This document shows, one piece after another, positions 56,071 through 64,000 of a stretch of DNA of 64,000 nucleotides. Where the stretch lies: contig NZ_AUJU01000020.1 of assembly GCF_000424385.1 (NCBI RefSeq), positions 52,382-116,381 of the forward strand, in the 5' to 3' direction. This DNA is from Butyrivibrio sp. LC3010 (lineage in GTDB: Bacteria; Bacillota; Clostridia; Lachnospirales; Lachnospiraceae). Under the pieces are notes generated by a model that saw only the letters and a list, made by a program, of their open reading frames with translations, was not told where the DNA came from and searched no databases. Position numbers and translations under genes: made by a program. Each line of letters opens with the position of its first letter. Position 1 is the first letter of the stretch.

Positions 56071-57609
56071 ATGAGAAGGAAATTTTTAGGTATTGCACTT
56101 GCAACCATCATGGGACTTAGTACAGTGACTGGTTGCGCAACAACAACTGTTGAAGAAGCAGGCGAAGCTGAGAGCACAACAGAAGCAAAGGAAGAGACTG
56201 CAAGTGGAGATACTGCAGAAGCATCTGATGCCGGTGAAGCTACTGAGACCGCAGATGCAGCAGAAGCTGAGAGTTCAGACGGATCATCTTCAGATTCTCT
56301 TACAGGTAATGGTGATAAGACACTTCATGTATTCCTTTACATGCAGGAGCATGAGAAGAAGATTTATGAAGATCTTGTAAAGCAGTTCGTAGATGAGCAC
56401 AAGGATGAGATCAAGGAGGTTGTATTTGAGGTTACAACTCAGGATGAGTACAACCAGAAGATGATCGCTAACATGACAGCCAACGATATGCCTGATGTAT
56501 TCTATGTAGGACCTGCAGCAGTTCGTTCTTATGTAGACAACGGATATGTTCTTCCTCTTGATGATTATGTAGATGCTGATACAATCAGCAGCGTATGGGG
56601 AACTACACAGGAGATTTACCGTTATGATGGTAAAAATGTTGGTAGCGGTTCTCTCTATGCACTTCCCAAGGATCTTTCATGCTTTGCATTTGCATACAAC
56701 CAGGATCTGTTTGATGCAGCAGGACTTGAATATCCTGATCCCGAGAAGCCTTACACATATGATGAATTTGTCGAAGTTTGTAAGAAGCTTACAATAGATA
56801 AGGACGGCGATGGTGAGATCGATCAGTGGGGCGTTGCTAACGCAGACCAGTTCGGTATGACTCCTTTCCTTTATTCTAATGGCGTTAAGTTCCTTAACGA
56901 TGATATGACAAAGGTTAATGTTGCTAACAACGAGCCTCTTAAGGAAGCACTTACATTCTACACAAATCTTACAAAAGATGGACTTACACCTTCAGTTGAG
57001 CAGGATACAGCACTTGGCGGATATCAGAGATGGCTCGATGGGCAGGTTGCATTCTATGCATGTGGTACATGGGATGTTGCAGCATTCATGGATGAGGCTA
57101 CATTCCCTTACAAGTGGAACCTTTGCGGATGGCCTGTAGGACCTTCAGGTGATGGAAGATCACACACATGGATGGGTTCAGTTGGTTACTGTGTATCAGC
57201 AACATCTGAGAATCCTGATCTTGCAGCACAGCTTGCAGCTAAGCTTTCAACTGACGAAGAAGGACAGAAGGCAGTTTCCGGTATCACAACAGGTGAATCT
57301 ATCCAGCTTCCTAACATCACAGAACTTGCTTATGGCGAATTCAAGGATGCAGTAAACAGCGGAAAAGTTCCTTATGCTTCAAACGTAGATGTAATCTTCG
57401 GATACTTCGACGGCAATGATCACTATGCAGCAGCTCTTCAGGAGACTGACTACACATATAACGGTGAGTGGTTCACACCTTTCTGGTCAGGCGTATTTAA
57501 CATCAAGAATGGTGATATCTCTGTAGAGGATTACCTCAATCAGGTAGAGCCTGAAATGCAGGAAGCACTTGATGAAGCAATTGAACTTCAGAATTCAGCA
57601 ACAAACTAA
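56071..57609 (+). CDS. Sugar ABC transporter substrate-binding lipoprotein
   Basis: 512 residues. Lipoprotein signal (VTGC, Cys22), acidic linker (~25-75) and a family 1 extracellular solute-binding fold: KTLHVFLYMQEHEKKIYEDL, ANDMPDVFYVGPAAVRSYVD, LYALPKDLSCFAFAYNQDLF, ALGGYQRWLDGQVAFYACGT. Strong codon bias indicates high expression. With the two permeases downstream it forms a CUT1-type oligosaccharide importer; no ATPase gene is linked, as is common where one MsmK-like ATPase is shared. Arabino-oligosaccharides are likely substrates from the neighbouring GH43 genes. Confidence 0.93.
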   Translation: MRRKFLGIALATIMGLSTVTGCATTTVEEAGEAESTTEAKEETASGDTAEASDAGEATETADAAEAESSDGSSSDSLTGNGDKTLHVFLYMQEHEKKIYEDLVKQFVDEHKDEIKEVVFEVTTQDEYNQKMIANMTANDMPDVFYVGPAAVRSYVDNGYVLPLDDYVDADTISSVWGTTQEIYRYDGKNVGSGSLYALPKDLSCFAFAYNQDLFDAAGLEYPDPEKPYTYDEFVEVCKKLTIDKDGDGEIDQWGVANADQFGMTPFLYSNGVKFLNDDMTKVNVANNEPLKEALTFYTNLTKDGLTPSVEQDTALGGYQRWLDGQVAFYACGTWDVAAFMDEATFPYKWNLCGWPVGPSGDGRSHTWMGSVGYCVSATSENPDLAAQLAAKLSTDEEGQKAVSGITTGESIQLPNITELAYGEFKDAVNSGKVPYASNVDVIFGYFDGNDHYAAALQETDYTYNGEWFTPFWSGVFNIKNGDISVEDYLNQVEPEMQEALDEAIELQNSATN

Positions 57610-57622
57610 TTGACATTATATC

Positions 57623-57647
57623 TCCTGCCTGCCAAAGGGCAGGAGAT
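57623..57647 (+). promoter_or_regulatory. Hairpin between binding protein and permease genes
   Basis: ATCTCCTGCCTGCC followed by AAAGGGCAGGAGAT: TCTCCTGCC and GGCAGGAGA pair. No strong T tract follows, which suits an mRNA-stabilising or partial-termination role after the abundant binding-protein transcript. Confidence 0.6.
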
Positions 57648-57723
57648 AACTTTAAACAGACTTTGAAGTGGGTTATAACTAGCATTGTTCCTTCTATATA
57701 TAAGGAACGTTTTTAAGGAGTAC

Positions 57724-58644
57724 ATGATGGCATCAAAAAAAGTAAAAGTTCGGATGTCTGCGATGGCAAAGAGAGAAGAAAGATGGGCATGGTTATTTAT
57801 TGCTGCACCTTTTGTAGGGTTCATGCTTTTTATGGCTTACCCAATCGTATTTGCCCTGGTTGCCAGCGCAAGCAAATGGACCGGAATCAACTCGCTGTTG
57901 GGAAATATTGTTGGTCTTAGAAACTACATTAAGATAATAAGCGATGCTAAGTTCTGGAAGGCAATGGGAACAACTATCATCTACATGATTGGTATCCCGA
58001 TTGGTATGATACTTGGAATGCTCGTAGCCATGGGACTTAACAGAAAAATCCCTGGCAAGAGAGTTCTTACTACAATGTATTATGTTCCTGTAGTATCTTC
58101 ACTGGTTGCTGTATCTATCCTCTGGGCATGGGTATTCAACTATGATTATGGTCTTTTGAATGGTATCTACAAAGCGCTCACAGGAATACATGGTCCTAAC
58201 TGGCTTGGAGATGAGACTATGGTTAAAGTATCCATGATCATCTTTATGGTTTGGAAAGGACTCGGAGGAACGATTATCCTTTATCTTGCAGGCTTACAGA
58301 ATATCCCGAGGGATTATTATGAAGCAGCAATGATTGATGGAGCAAACAGCTGGGAGAAGTTCAGAAACATCACACTGCCTCTTCTTTCACCTGTAACCTT
58401 CTATGTTCTCATCACATCGCTTATCGGTGGGTTCCAGGTTTTTGTAGAAGTACAGGTAATGACACCTTCAGGCGGACCAAACTACAGTGCAGCAACGGTT
58501 GTATTCTATCTGTATGAAAAGGCATTTACAAACGGACAGCTTGGCTACGGAAGTGCAGTAGCTGTAATTCTTGCAATAATTATCTTCATTATCACTGCCA
58601 TCAATTTCTGGGGTCAGGATAAATGGGTTAAAACTATAGAGTAA
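57724..58644 (+). CDS. Sugar ABC transporter permease (MsmF/UgpA type)
   Basis: 306 residues from the ATG at 57724 behind AAGGAG; an in-frame ATG at 57685 has no site. Six membrane helices (first ~WAWLFIAAPFVGFMLFMAYP) and the cytoplasmic EAA loop YYEAAMIDGANSWEKFRNIT that docks the ATPase. First of two permeases in the CUT1 importer. It follows the binding protein by 114 bp, a gap containing the hairpin TCTCCTGCC / GGCAGGAGA, which may lower permease expression relative to the binding protein. Confidence 0.93.
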   Translation: MMASKKVKVRMSAMAKREERWAWLFIAAPFVGFMLFMAYPIVFALVASASKWTGINSLLGNIVGLRNYIKIISDAKFWKAMGTTIIYMIGIPIGMILGMLVAMGLNRKIPGKRVLTTMYYVPVVSSLVAVSILWAWVFNYDYGLLNGIYKALTGIHGPNWLGDETMVKVSMIIFMVWKGLGGTIILYLAGLQNIPRDYYEAAMIDGANSWEKFRNITLPLLSPVTFYVLITSLIGGFQVFVEVQVMTPSGGPNYSAATVVFYLYEKAFTNGQLGYGSAVAVILAIIIFIITAINFWGQDKWVKTIE

Positions 58645-58658
58645 AGGAGGTGTGACAG

Positions 58659-59579
58659 ATGGAAATGGCTTTAAAATCAAATATGAATTCACAATCGCCC
58701 AAAAGAGCGAAGTCAAGTGCTAAAGACTATCAGACAGATCGCGTCACATCTTCTAAAGAGAAGATTGTTAATATAATCATCTTTGTTTTACTCTTTGCAT
58801 TTGCTATAACAATGGTGTTCCCTCTTGTTTACATGGTGGCTACATCATTCATGACTAAAAATCAGATTCTTTCAGGAACATTAACACTTTTTCCTAACCC
58901 GATCCTGATTGGAAAATACAGCCAGGTACTTAGTAAAGGCCAGTTTATAAGCGGCATTATAAATACTATTACCGTAGAAATACCGGTTCTTCTAATCGGT
59001 GGATTCACTTCATCACTTTCGGCATTTGCTTTTGCCAAGATGAATTTTAGAGGTAAAAATGCCCTTTTCCTGGCATTACTTGCAACTATCATGATTCCGT
59101 TTGCAGTAGTTATGATTCCTCAGTACGTTCTCTTTACAAAACTTGGCTGGACTAACTCACTTGCACCACTTATCATTCCTGGATGCTTCGGTAATGTCAG
59201 CATGATATTCTTCTTAAGACAGAACCTTTACAGCATACCCACAGAACTCATGGATGCAGCAAAAATCGATGGCTGTAACTATTTTGAGATTTACTACAAG
59301 ATATTCCTTCCCCTTATGAAGGGAGCTCTTGGAACACAGCTTATGCTTTGGTTCATGGGAATCTGGAATGATTACCTTGCACCTACGATCTTCCTTAGAA
59401 GTGAGAAACACTGGACACTTCAGGTTGTAATCAGATCCTTCAATTCATATTATGCGATTCAAAGTGATTACGCTTTAATTATGGCAGCTTCTGTAATCGC
59501 GATGTTACCTACACTGGTATTGTTCTTCTTATTCCAGAGAGTTATCATCGAATCAATTGCTATAAGTGGAATAAAGTAA
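58659..59579 (+). CDS. Sugar ABC transporter permease (MsmG type)
   Basis: 306 residues; the ATG has an AAAGGAGG site. Six membrane helices, with the EAA loop LMDAAKIDGCNYFEIYYKIF and the C-terminal FFLFQRVIIESIAISGIK typical of MalG-like permeases. The N-terminal ~40 residues are a basic cytoplasmic extension. It pairs with the permease 14 bp upstream to form the importer channel. The operon is closed by a terminator. Confidence 0.94.
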   Translation: MEMALKSNMNSQSPKRAKSSAKDYQTDRVTSSKEKIVNIIIFVLLFAFAITMVFPLVYMVATSFMTKNQILSGTLTLFPNPILIGKYSQVLSKGQFISGIINTITVEIPVLLIGGFTSSLSAFAFAKMNFRGKNALFLALLATIMIPFAVVMIPQYVLFTKLGWTNSLAPLIIPGCFGNVSMIFFLRQNLYSIPTELMDAAKIDGCNYFEIYYKIFLPLMKGALGTQLMLWFMGIWNDYLAPTIFLRSEKHWTLQVVIRSFNSYYAIQSDYALIMAASVIAMLPTLVLFFLFQRVIIESIAISGIK

Positions 59580-59585
59580 AATTTT

Positions 59586-59618
59586 GGGACAACAGACATC
59601 ATATCTGTTGTCCCTTTT
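59586..59618 (+). terminator. Terminator of the sugar importer operon
   Basis: GGGACAACAGA / TCTGTTGTCCC with a 7-nt loop and TTTT. Confidence 0.93.
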
Positions 59619-59730
59619 CATTTTTGTCCTTTTGATGGTATCATCAAATTACCAGAAAAGAGTTAGAAACAATTATGCAAAGACAATTGCAGCACTTTAG
59701 CTGGCAGGTTTACTTGATATAGGGGGACAT

Positions 59731-61677
59731 ATGAATAGAAGAAATAAGTATGTTATTAGAAAAATCATGGCACTTATGCTGTCGGGAGTAATTGTTTTTT
59801 CATCAGGATGTGGTGTGAATAATTCCGGAAAGGCTGCAGGAGATAAGCCGCTTGAATCCGCCGATAAAGCAGATACGGCAGGTGAGACATCAAATGATTC
59901 TCCAAATAATATCATTGCAGATGATGAAAATAATGGATCTTCAAATAATAATGAAGAATCAAATAATGCCGGGAATAATCCTTTGGAAGATGATTCAGAA
60001 AATGATAACTCTACAAATGGAGATGCATCCAAAGAAAATATCCCAACAGATAGTGCGCTGAATGATGAGTCATCTCATGAACTCACAGATGAAGATCTTA
60101 AAGCGACTTTGGATTACACCTATCAGAGCCATCCAATGACGCTTAAGAATGGAGATACTGATTATGCCAGTGCTAACTACTATACAGTAAAACTTGATAA
60201 AAACGTAATTAACGAATTTGATAAGCTTCAAAAAACACTGGATGCTTTTGGCGCTGAAGGTGAGAAAGAGACTAACGAATTTTTCTCTTCAAGTGCACCG
60301 GAAATTAAGGAGATGTTTGAAAGCGAATGGAATATTCCTTATGAAGTGGCTCTTAATTACTATCCGATAAGAGCAGATGGAAAAGTATTTTCTTTCGTAG
60401 TCGAAGACTATGCATTTCTTGGAGGCGCTCACGGATATACATATTTTAAAGATTATAATTTTGACCCGGTAACCGGTAAAGAGATAGCATTCTCAGATGT
60501 TGTAAAAAATACTGAGACATTACCGGAGATAATTGCAAATGAAATTGAAAAGCAAAATGAAGATATAGCAAAAGATTTCAGGGGATATCCTGATGACAGA
60601 AATAATTTTATTTCAAGCTTCCCTGACAGACTAAAGGAAAATGCCAAAGCTTTGTCTTGGGCATTGGATTATGATGGAGTAGTGTTTTGCTTTGAGGATT
60701 ATGCAATGGGTAGCTATGCCCTTGGATGGCAGATGGTAAAAGTGAAATTCAAAGATTACCCTGAAATATTTACAGATACATATGATAATTATGATGAGAG
60801 CGAAATGCCTGACATAAATGAGATAGGAAAAGAGCTTAAAGAAACTGATACCGTAACTGTCGATGCCACACCTTTTCTTACTGATATAACTGATAACAAA
60901 GGGAAATTCCCCGGAGGGTTAGACGATGATGGCAAAGGCGAAGATGAGGAATATGGTGAGGACTGGTGGTACCATGCTGTTGTCAAAAATCCCGGATGGA
61001 CTTCTTTTACAGCAGACGGGATAGATACAGAAGCAGGAAAACCTTCATATGAATTAAGCGAAATCAGCTCAAACACCACAGACTGGCTTAATGAAGAAAC
61101 ATGGGCTAAGGAAAAAGGAATACCTCTTCCTGAAAGATTTCCATACTCAGATGAAACCTATAGCTATAGTGTTGTGAATGATGCTGATAACGGTGAACTC
61201 TCGCTTACGGTGTTTAATAATGAGCTTGGGAGTCTTGAAGGTAATTATTATTTCGATGAGTTCCTGAATCCACCTGATCAGGGAGATGGATTATTTGCAG
61301 ACGTTACGACACCATATATTTACTATGCAAAAATAAAGGACAACATACTTTATGTGTCACTTGGACACAGAACCTATGCGTCAGCCAATCCTCATAAATC
61401 ATATATGGTAGCAATTGATATGGTATCCGGTGAAACACTTTGGAAAAGCGATGATCAGGTATGCAGTTCATATAATTTCGTAATCCTTGGTGACAGTATT
61501 TACTGCGGATATGGATTTACCCAGGAGCCTGATTATATCTATGTACTTAATATAAAGAATGGAAAAGTACAGCAAAAAATAAATGTAAAATCAGCTCCAT
61601 ATTACTTTATCGTGCAGGAAGAAACCATGTATGTGCTGACATATAATACAGAATATCTGTATAAAATAGTGGATTGA
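59731..61677 (+). CDS. Lipoprotein with DUF4163/DUF3298 (RsiV-like) region and propeller-like C-terminus
   Basis: 648 residues. Lipoprotein signal (SSGC, Cys27), then a long Asn/Asp/Ser/Glu linker to about residue 115. Residues ~120-350 match the DUF4163-DUF3298 pair seen in RsiV and PdaC (YEVALNYYPIRADGKVFSFV, FLGGAHGYTYFKDYNFDP, GKEIAFSDVV). The C-terminal third resembles PQQ-type blades (MVSGETLWKSDDQ, YVLNIKNGKVQQKI). RsiV binds lysozyme and is an anti-sigma; this protein has no cytoplasmic sigma-binding part, so a surface-binding role is more likely. Confidence 0.8.
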   Translation: MNRRNKYVIRKIMALMLSGVIVFSSGCGVNNSGKAAGDKPLESADKADTAGETSNDSPNNIIADDENNGSSNNNEESNNAGNNPLEDDSENDNSTNGDASKENIPTDSALNDESSHELTDEDLKATLDYTYQSHPMTLKNGDTDYASANYYTVKLDKNVINEFDKLQKTLDAFGAEGEKETNEFFSSSAPEIKEMFESEWNIPYEVALNYYPIRADGKVFSFVVEDYAFLGGAHGYTYFKDYNFDPVTGKEIAFSDVVKNTETLPEIIANEIEKQNEDIAKDFRGYPDDRNNFISSFPDRLKENAKALSWALDYDGVVFCFEDYAMGSYALGWQMVKVKFKDYPEIFTDTYDNYDESEMPDINEIGKELKETDTVTVDATPFLTDITDNKGKFPGGLDDDGKGEDEEYGEDWWYHAVVKNPGWTSFTADGIDTEAGKPSYELSEISSNTTDWLNEETWAKEKGIPLPERFPYSDETYSYSVVNDADNGELSLTVFNNELGSLEGNYYFDEFLNPPDQGDGLFADVTTPYIYYAKIKDNILYVSLGHRTYASANPHKSYMVAIDMVSGETLWKSDDQVCSSYNFVILGDSIYCGYGFTQEPDYIYVLNIKNGKVQQKINVKSAPYYFIVQEETMYVLTYNTEYLYKIVD

Positions 61678-61688
61678 CATTAATTCAA

Positions 61689-61732
61689 AAAAGCGCGTTC
61701 CTTATTAAAAATCAAATAGGGAAAGCGCTTTT
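61689..61732 (+). terminator. Terminator after the DUF3298 lipoprotein gene
   Basis: AAAAGCGC and GCGCTTTT at the base, continued by TTCC / GGAA and TATT / AATA, then TAATATTTTATTT. Confidence 0.85.
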
Positions 61733-61774
61733 AATATTTTATTTGAGCAAATTACTTCATTAGATGTAGGACGA

Positions 61775-61873
61775 GACAAGTGAAAACTTGTCTGAACGAG
61801 CGGGGCCCAACCCCGTAAGTCTGTTTGGCAGGCTTAGTGGAGCTTGCGGGCAAGTGTGTACCTGGCAGAAATT
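61775..61873. repeat. Two adjacent hairpins plus family C repeat between convergent genes
   Basis: GACAAGT-gaaa-ACTTGTC (61775-61792) and CGGGG-cccaa-CCCCG (61801-61815) are followed by GCTTAGTGGAGC (61832-61843) and CAGAAATTCAAA, both shared with the repeat at 49655-49766. GGCAGG / CCTGGCA can pair across the repeat. Confidence 0.65.
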
Positions 61874-61883
61874 CAAAATGCTC

Positions 61884-62810
61884 TTATTCCTCAACTGTAA
61901 TAGGACTATATGCGATCTTAACATTTATATCCTGACTGTAGTTTCCGAAGGTCTTTCCAAAAATTGTAAGACCACCAACGTGCTCAGCGTCATCAAGTAC
62001 TGCCATTTTAAACTTGATATTGCTTTTACTTGTAAGAGCAAAATGATCAATAGTAACATCAGAAATCTTCAAACCATCAATAAAAGTTCCATGATGATTT
62101 ATAACAAGCATCTTCAAAAGACCATACTGATTCCAGTTAGGAAACCACCAATCCGGCGTGAATATACCTTTCACATCACCAAAGTCTCCCGGTGAAACCC
62201 ATGTCCCTAAAAATTCATTATTAATAAAGAAAGAAATATCAGAAGGCCATACATTATTTACACCGGGTGCCTCGCTTGATAACTCTGCAGAGATACATAT
62301 TTCATCGATTTTCTGATTAAAAGGGATGAAATTAGGTACAACATATTCTACATAACCCTTGGTAAACCAAAGAATATCAGCGTTGTAACGATCAGGATGT
62401 GAAAAATACCTGGTGTCATCTACCTGCCCTACAATCTGAGTTGATGATGCAAGCCCGCAGGTAGGGTATACTTCGTAATCTGAAAACTGTCCTACTTTTA
62501 TATCAGCAGTATAAATATTTTCATCGTGTTCATCATCCTGAATATCGATTAGAATTTTATCAACGTGCACAGAGCAAATCTTCTGATTACCATGACCATT
62601 CGTCTCGTTGCTGACTGTGATCATTCCACATTCCTCAAGCTTGCGAATGTGACTTGTAAGAGCACCATTCGTTATATTTAAACGGCTTGCAAGTTCATTC
62701 ATATTCATGCCGTTTTCTTCTAATAAAATCTTGATTATCTCTATTCGTACATCAGAACCGAGTGCCTTGAAAAGATCAAGACCTTCTGAAAGTGATTTAA
62801 TATGAAGCAT
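61884..62810 (-). CDS. ArsR-type winged-helix regulator with a large C-terminal beta domain
   Basis: 308 residues from the ATG at 62810 behind AAAGGAG. Residues ~5-90 form a winged helix-turn-helix (FKALGSDVRIEIIKILLEEN, MNELASRLNITNGALTSHIR). The remaining ~200 residues are beta-rich with several Trp and aromatic motifs (NVWPSDISFFINNEFLGTW, FTPDWWFPNWNQYGLLKM), which looks like a carbohydrate-binding-type beta-sandwich; most ArsR proteins are only ~100 residues. It is the only regulator gene near the GH43/importer genes and may sense an arabino-oligosaccharide; that is inference. Confidence 0.85.
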   Translation of the reverse strand: MLHIKSLSEGLDLFKALGSDVRIEIIKILLEENGMNMNELASRLNITNGALTSHIRKLEECGMITVSNETNGHGNQKICSVHVDKILIDIQDDEHDENIYTADIKVGQFSDYEVYPTCGLASSTQIVGQVDDTRYFSHPDRYNADILWFTKGYVEYVVPNFIPFNQKIDEICISAELSSEAPGVNNVWPSDISFFINNEFLGTWVSPGDFGDVKGIFTPDWWFPNWNQYGLLKMLVINHHGTFIDGLKISDVTIDHFALTSKSNIKFKMAVLDDAEHVGGLTIFGKTFGNYSQDINVKIAYSPITVEE

Positions 62811-63372
62811 GATAACTCCTTTAAATAAAAGTAAAATATTTAACATTAATATAATATCACAGAAGCTGTCTAAGATTCAATTATAAAATCTTTGTAAAAA
62901 TTGTAATAAATATCGATAAAGGGATATAAAAGTATTGTAATTTCGAAAGTGTAGTAGTGCAAAAATTTACCGTAAATGTTATTGTATTTTCTAACAGCAA
63001 AAAAGTAATAATTTTAAACACCAAAAATTATGATGCATACATTTAATGCAGGAATTAATATAGCAGACTATTTGCTAAAAGAATAGCAAAATTTGTTATA
63101 GAGTTGGATTATTTCCTGGACTACTGAAATATTCTTTCTATATCAGTAATCCTAATTGTCTGTTGGAAAAGAATATAGTGTAGCAGATGTGTTAGTTGCA
63201 TCATAATATAAGTAGAAAACAGAATGATTGGCATAAAGAGAGCGGCTACATGAAAGCCGGTTCTTACTTCATGTGCATTATTCGTTTGAATACTATTCCT
63301 TAATTCTTGAGTGATTTTAGAAGTCTTTGATTGCATATTGGATAATTCTAAAATTAATATATAGCTAAAAGC
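62811..63372. other. AT-rich intergenic region without a supported gene
   Basis: About 560 bp upstream of the ArsR-type gene. It holds the regulator's promoter region. A 71-to-89-residue hydrophobic minus-strand frame at 63121-63390 starts inside the repeat element and has no ribosome binding site, so I do not call it. Confidence 0.6.
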
Positions 63373-63536
63373 TAGTGCTACTGTCATCAAATAAGTCGAC
63401 TTTATTACTTGTCTAAATTGTCTTCTGCTGCGTTGGCGTCAATCGCCGTACCACCCGGTACGACTCATTCCTCCGCCTTGCAGAAGAACAATTTATACTT
63501 CGTAAAAAGTCGAGGTATTTAATGACAGCAGCACTA
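63373..63536. repeat. Second 164-bp copy of the TAGTGCT palindromic element
   Basis: Same length and borders as the copy at 47117-47280, differing at two positions (ACCACCC for ACCGCCC, and AATTTAT for AATGTAT). It lies 58 bp upstream of the rRNA promoter -35. Confidence 0.92.
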
Positions 63537-63594
63537 GTAAACAGCTAGAAATATGGAAACTGGTGGAAAAAATAAAAAAACATGAAATTTGTTG

Positions 63595-63623
63595 TTGACA
63601 CTATCATAGGTGAGTGATATATT
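63595..63623 (+). promoter_or_regulatory. rrn operon promoter
   Basis: TTGACA (63595-63600), 17-bp spacer, TATATT (63618-63623), followed by GCTGCGGC. It is the best sigma-70-type match in the window and is about 215 bp before the 16S gene. The leader between holds no gene; no clear boxA antitermination site was recognised. Confidence 0.85.
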
Positions 63624-63839
63624 AAATATCGCTGCGGCGCACGGCAAACATACGAATGCCTGCAAGCCTAGTATTTAAGCACTTTGACAATGAAATAGTA
63701 ATGCAACCCTGAAAATTCCAAAAAGAATATTCAGAGAACAAAACAACCTAACTAAAGGTAAAACGGACAGAACAAAAGCCAAGCTTAAGTTCTGGTCAGA
63801 AGACGAACGATCTTAAACAGAGATGTTTGAGAAACATTT

Positions 63840-64000
<161 letters not shown>

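Noticed and set aside
61764..61873. Possible tRNA-like fold suggested by adjacent hairpins
   Set aside because: No acceptor stem, anticodon loop or GTTCRAY motif can be assembled.
63121..63390. 89-residue hydrophobic minus-strand frame
   Set aside because: Its start codon lies inside the repeat element at 63373, there is no ribosome binding site, and composition does not resemble nearby genes.

Overview
The window looks like a low-GC Firmicute of the Lachnospiraceae, most probably Butyrivibrio or a close relative. The start of a 16S rRNA gene at the right end, the domain-swapped GH3 beta-glucosidase, lipoproteins with acidic Ser/Thr/Glu linkers, a HrcA-type CIRCE site and AGGAGG-type ribosome binding sites all fit. 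The genus is inferred from general knowledge, not from a search.

Layout. 1-5.3 kb: a three-gene module of a beta-propeller protein (cut by the window edge), a membrane TrkA-N/RyR channel-like protein and a lipoprotein esterase. 5.4-11.8 kb: a Sel1-like protein, a soluble chemoreceptor-like coiled coil, a PIN-PhoH protein, DNA polymerase IV with an inserted repeat tract, and sortase B. 12.6-18.7 kb: a secreted transglutaminase-like protein, a CAP-domain lipoprotein and a three-gene ABC importer of the TrpXYZ type. 18.9-21.5 kb (minus strand): pyrI, pyrB and a DUF5050 protein. 21.7-29.4 kb: a chorismate mutase-AAA+ fusion, the polyphosphate pair ppx/ppk with maf, and small conserved proteins. 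29.6-37 kb: a HAD phosphatase with a NifX/Cys-His/FKBP fusion, a PHP phosphoesterase, an MFS transporter, purC and an ABC-F ATPase. 37-44.9 kb: GDPD, ppdK, the GH3 enzyme and a metallophosphoesterase. 45-47 kb: groES-groEL under CIRCE. 47.3-52.8 kb: a cNMP-binding protein, an ECF sigma/anti-sigma/membrane protein operon, iron alcohol dehydrogenase and a MATE transporter. 53-62.8 kb: a probable arabinan or other arabinose-polymer locus with two GH43 enzymes, a sugar ABC importer (binding protein plus two permeases, no ATPase), a DUF3298 lipoprotein and an ArsR-type regulator. 63.6-64 kb: rrn promoter, leader and 5' end of 16S rRNA.

Most of the window is housekeeping, but it has a strong non-coding theme. 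A 164-bp hairpin-forming element occurs twice almost unchanged, with a 73-bp internally deleted form. A second repeat family sits only between convergent genes. Several genes carry tandem duplications of their own 3' ends, including the stop codon. Two domain fusions (chorismate mutase-DUF815 and NifX-metal-binding-FKBP) and an 11-residue repeat insertion inside DinB are the most unusual proteins. No CRISPR array, prophage, transposase or tRNA gene was seen.
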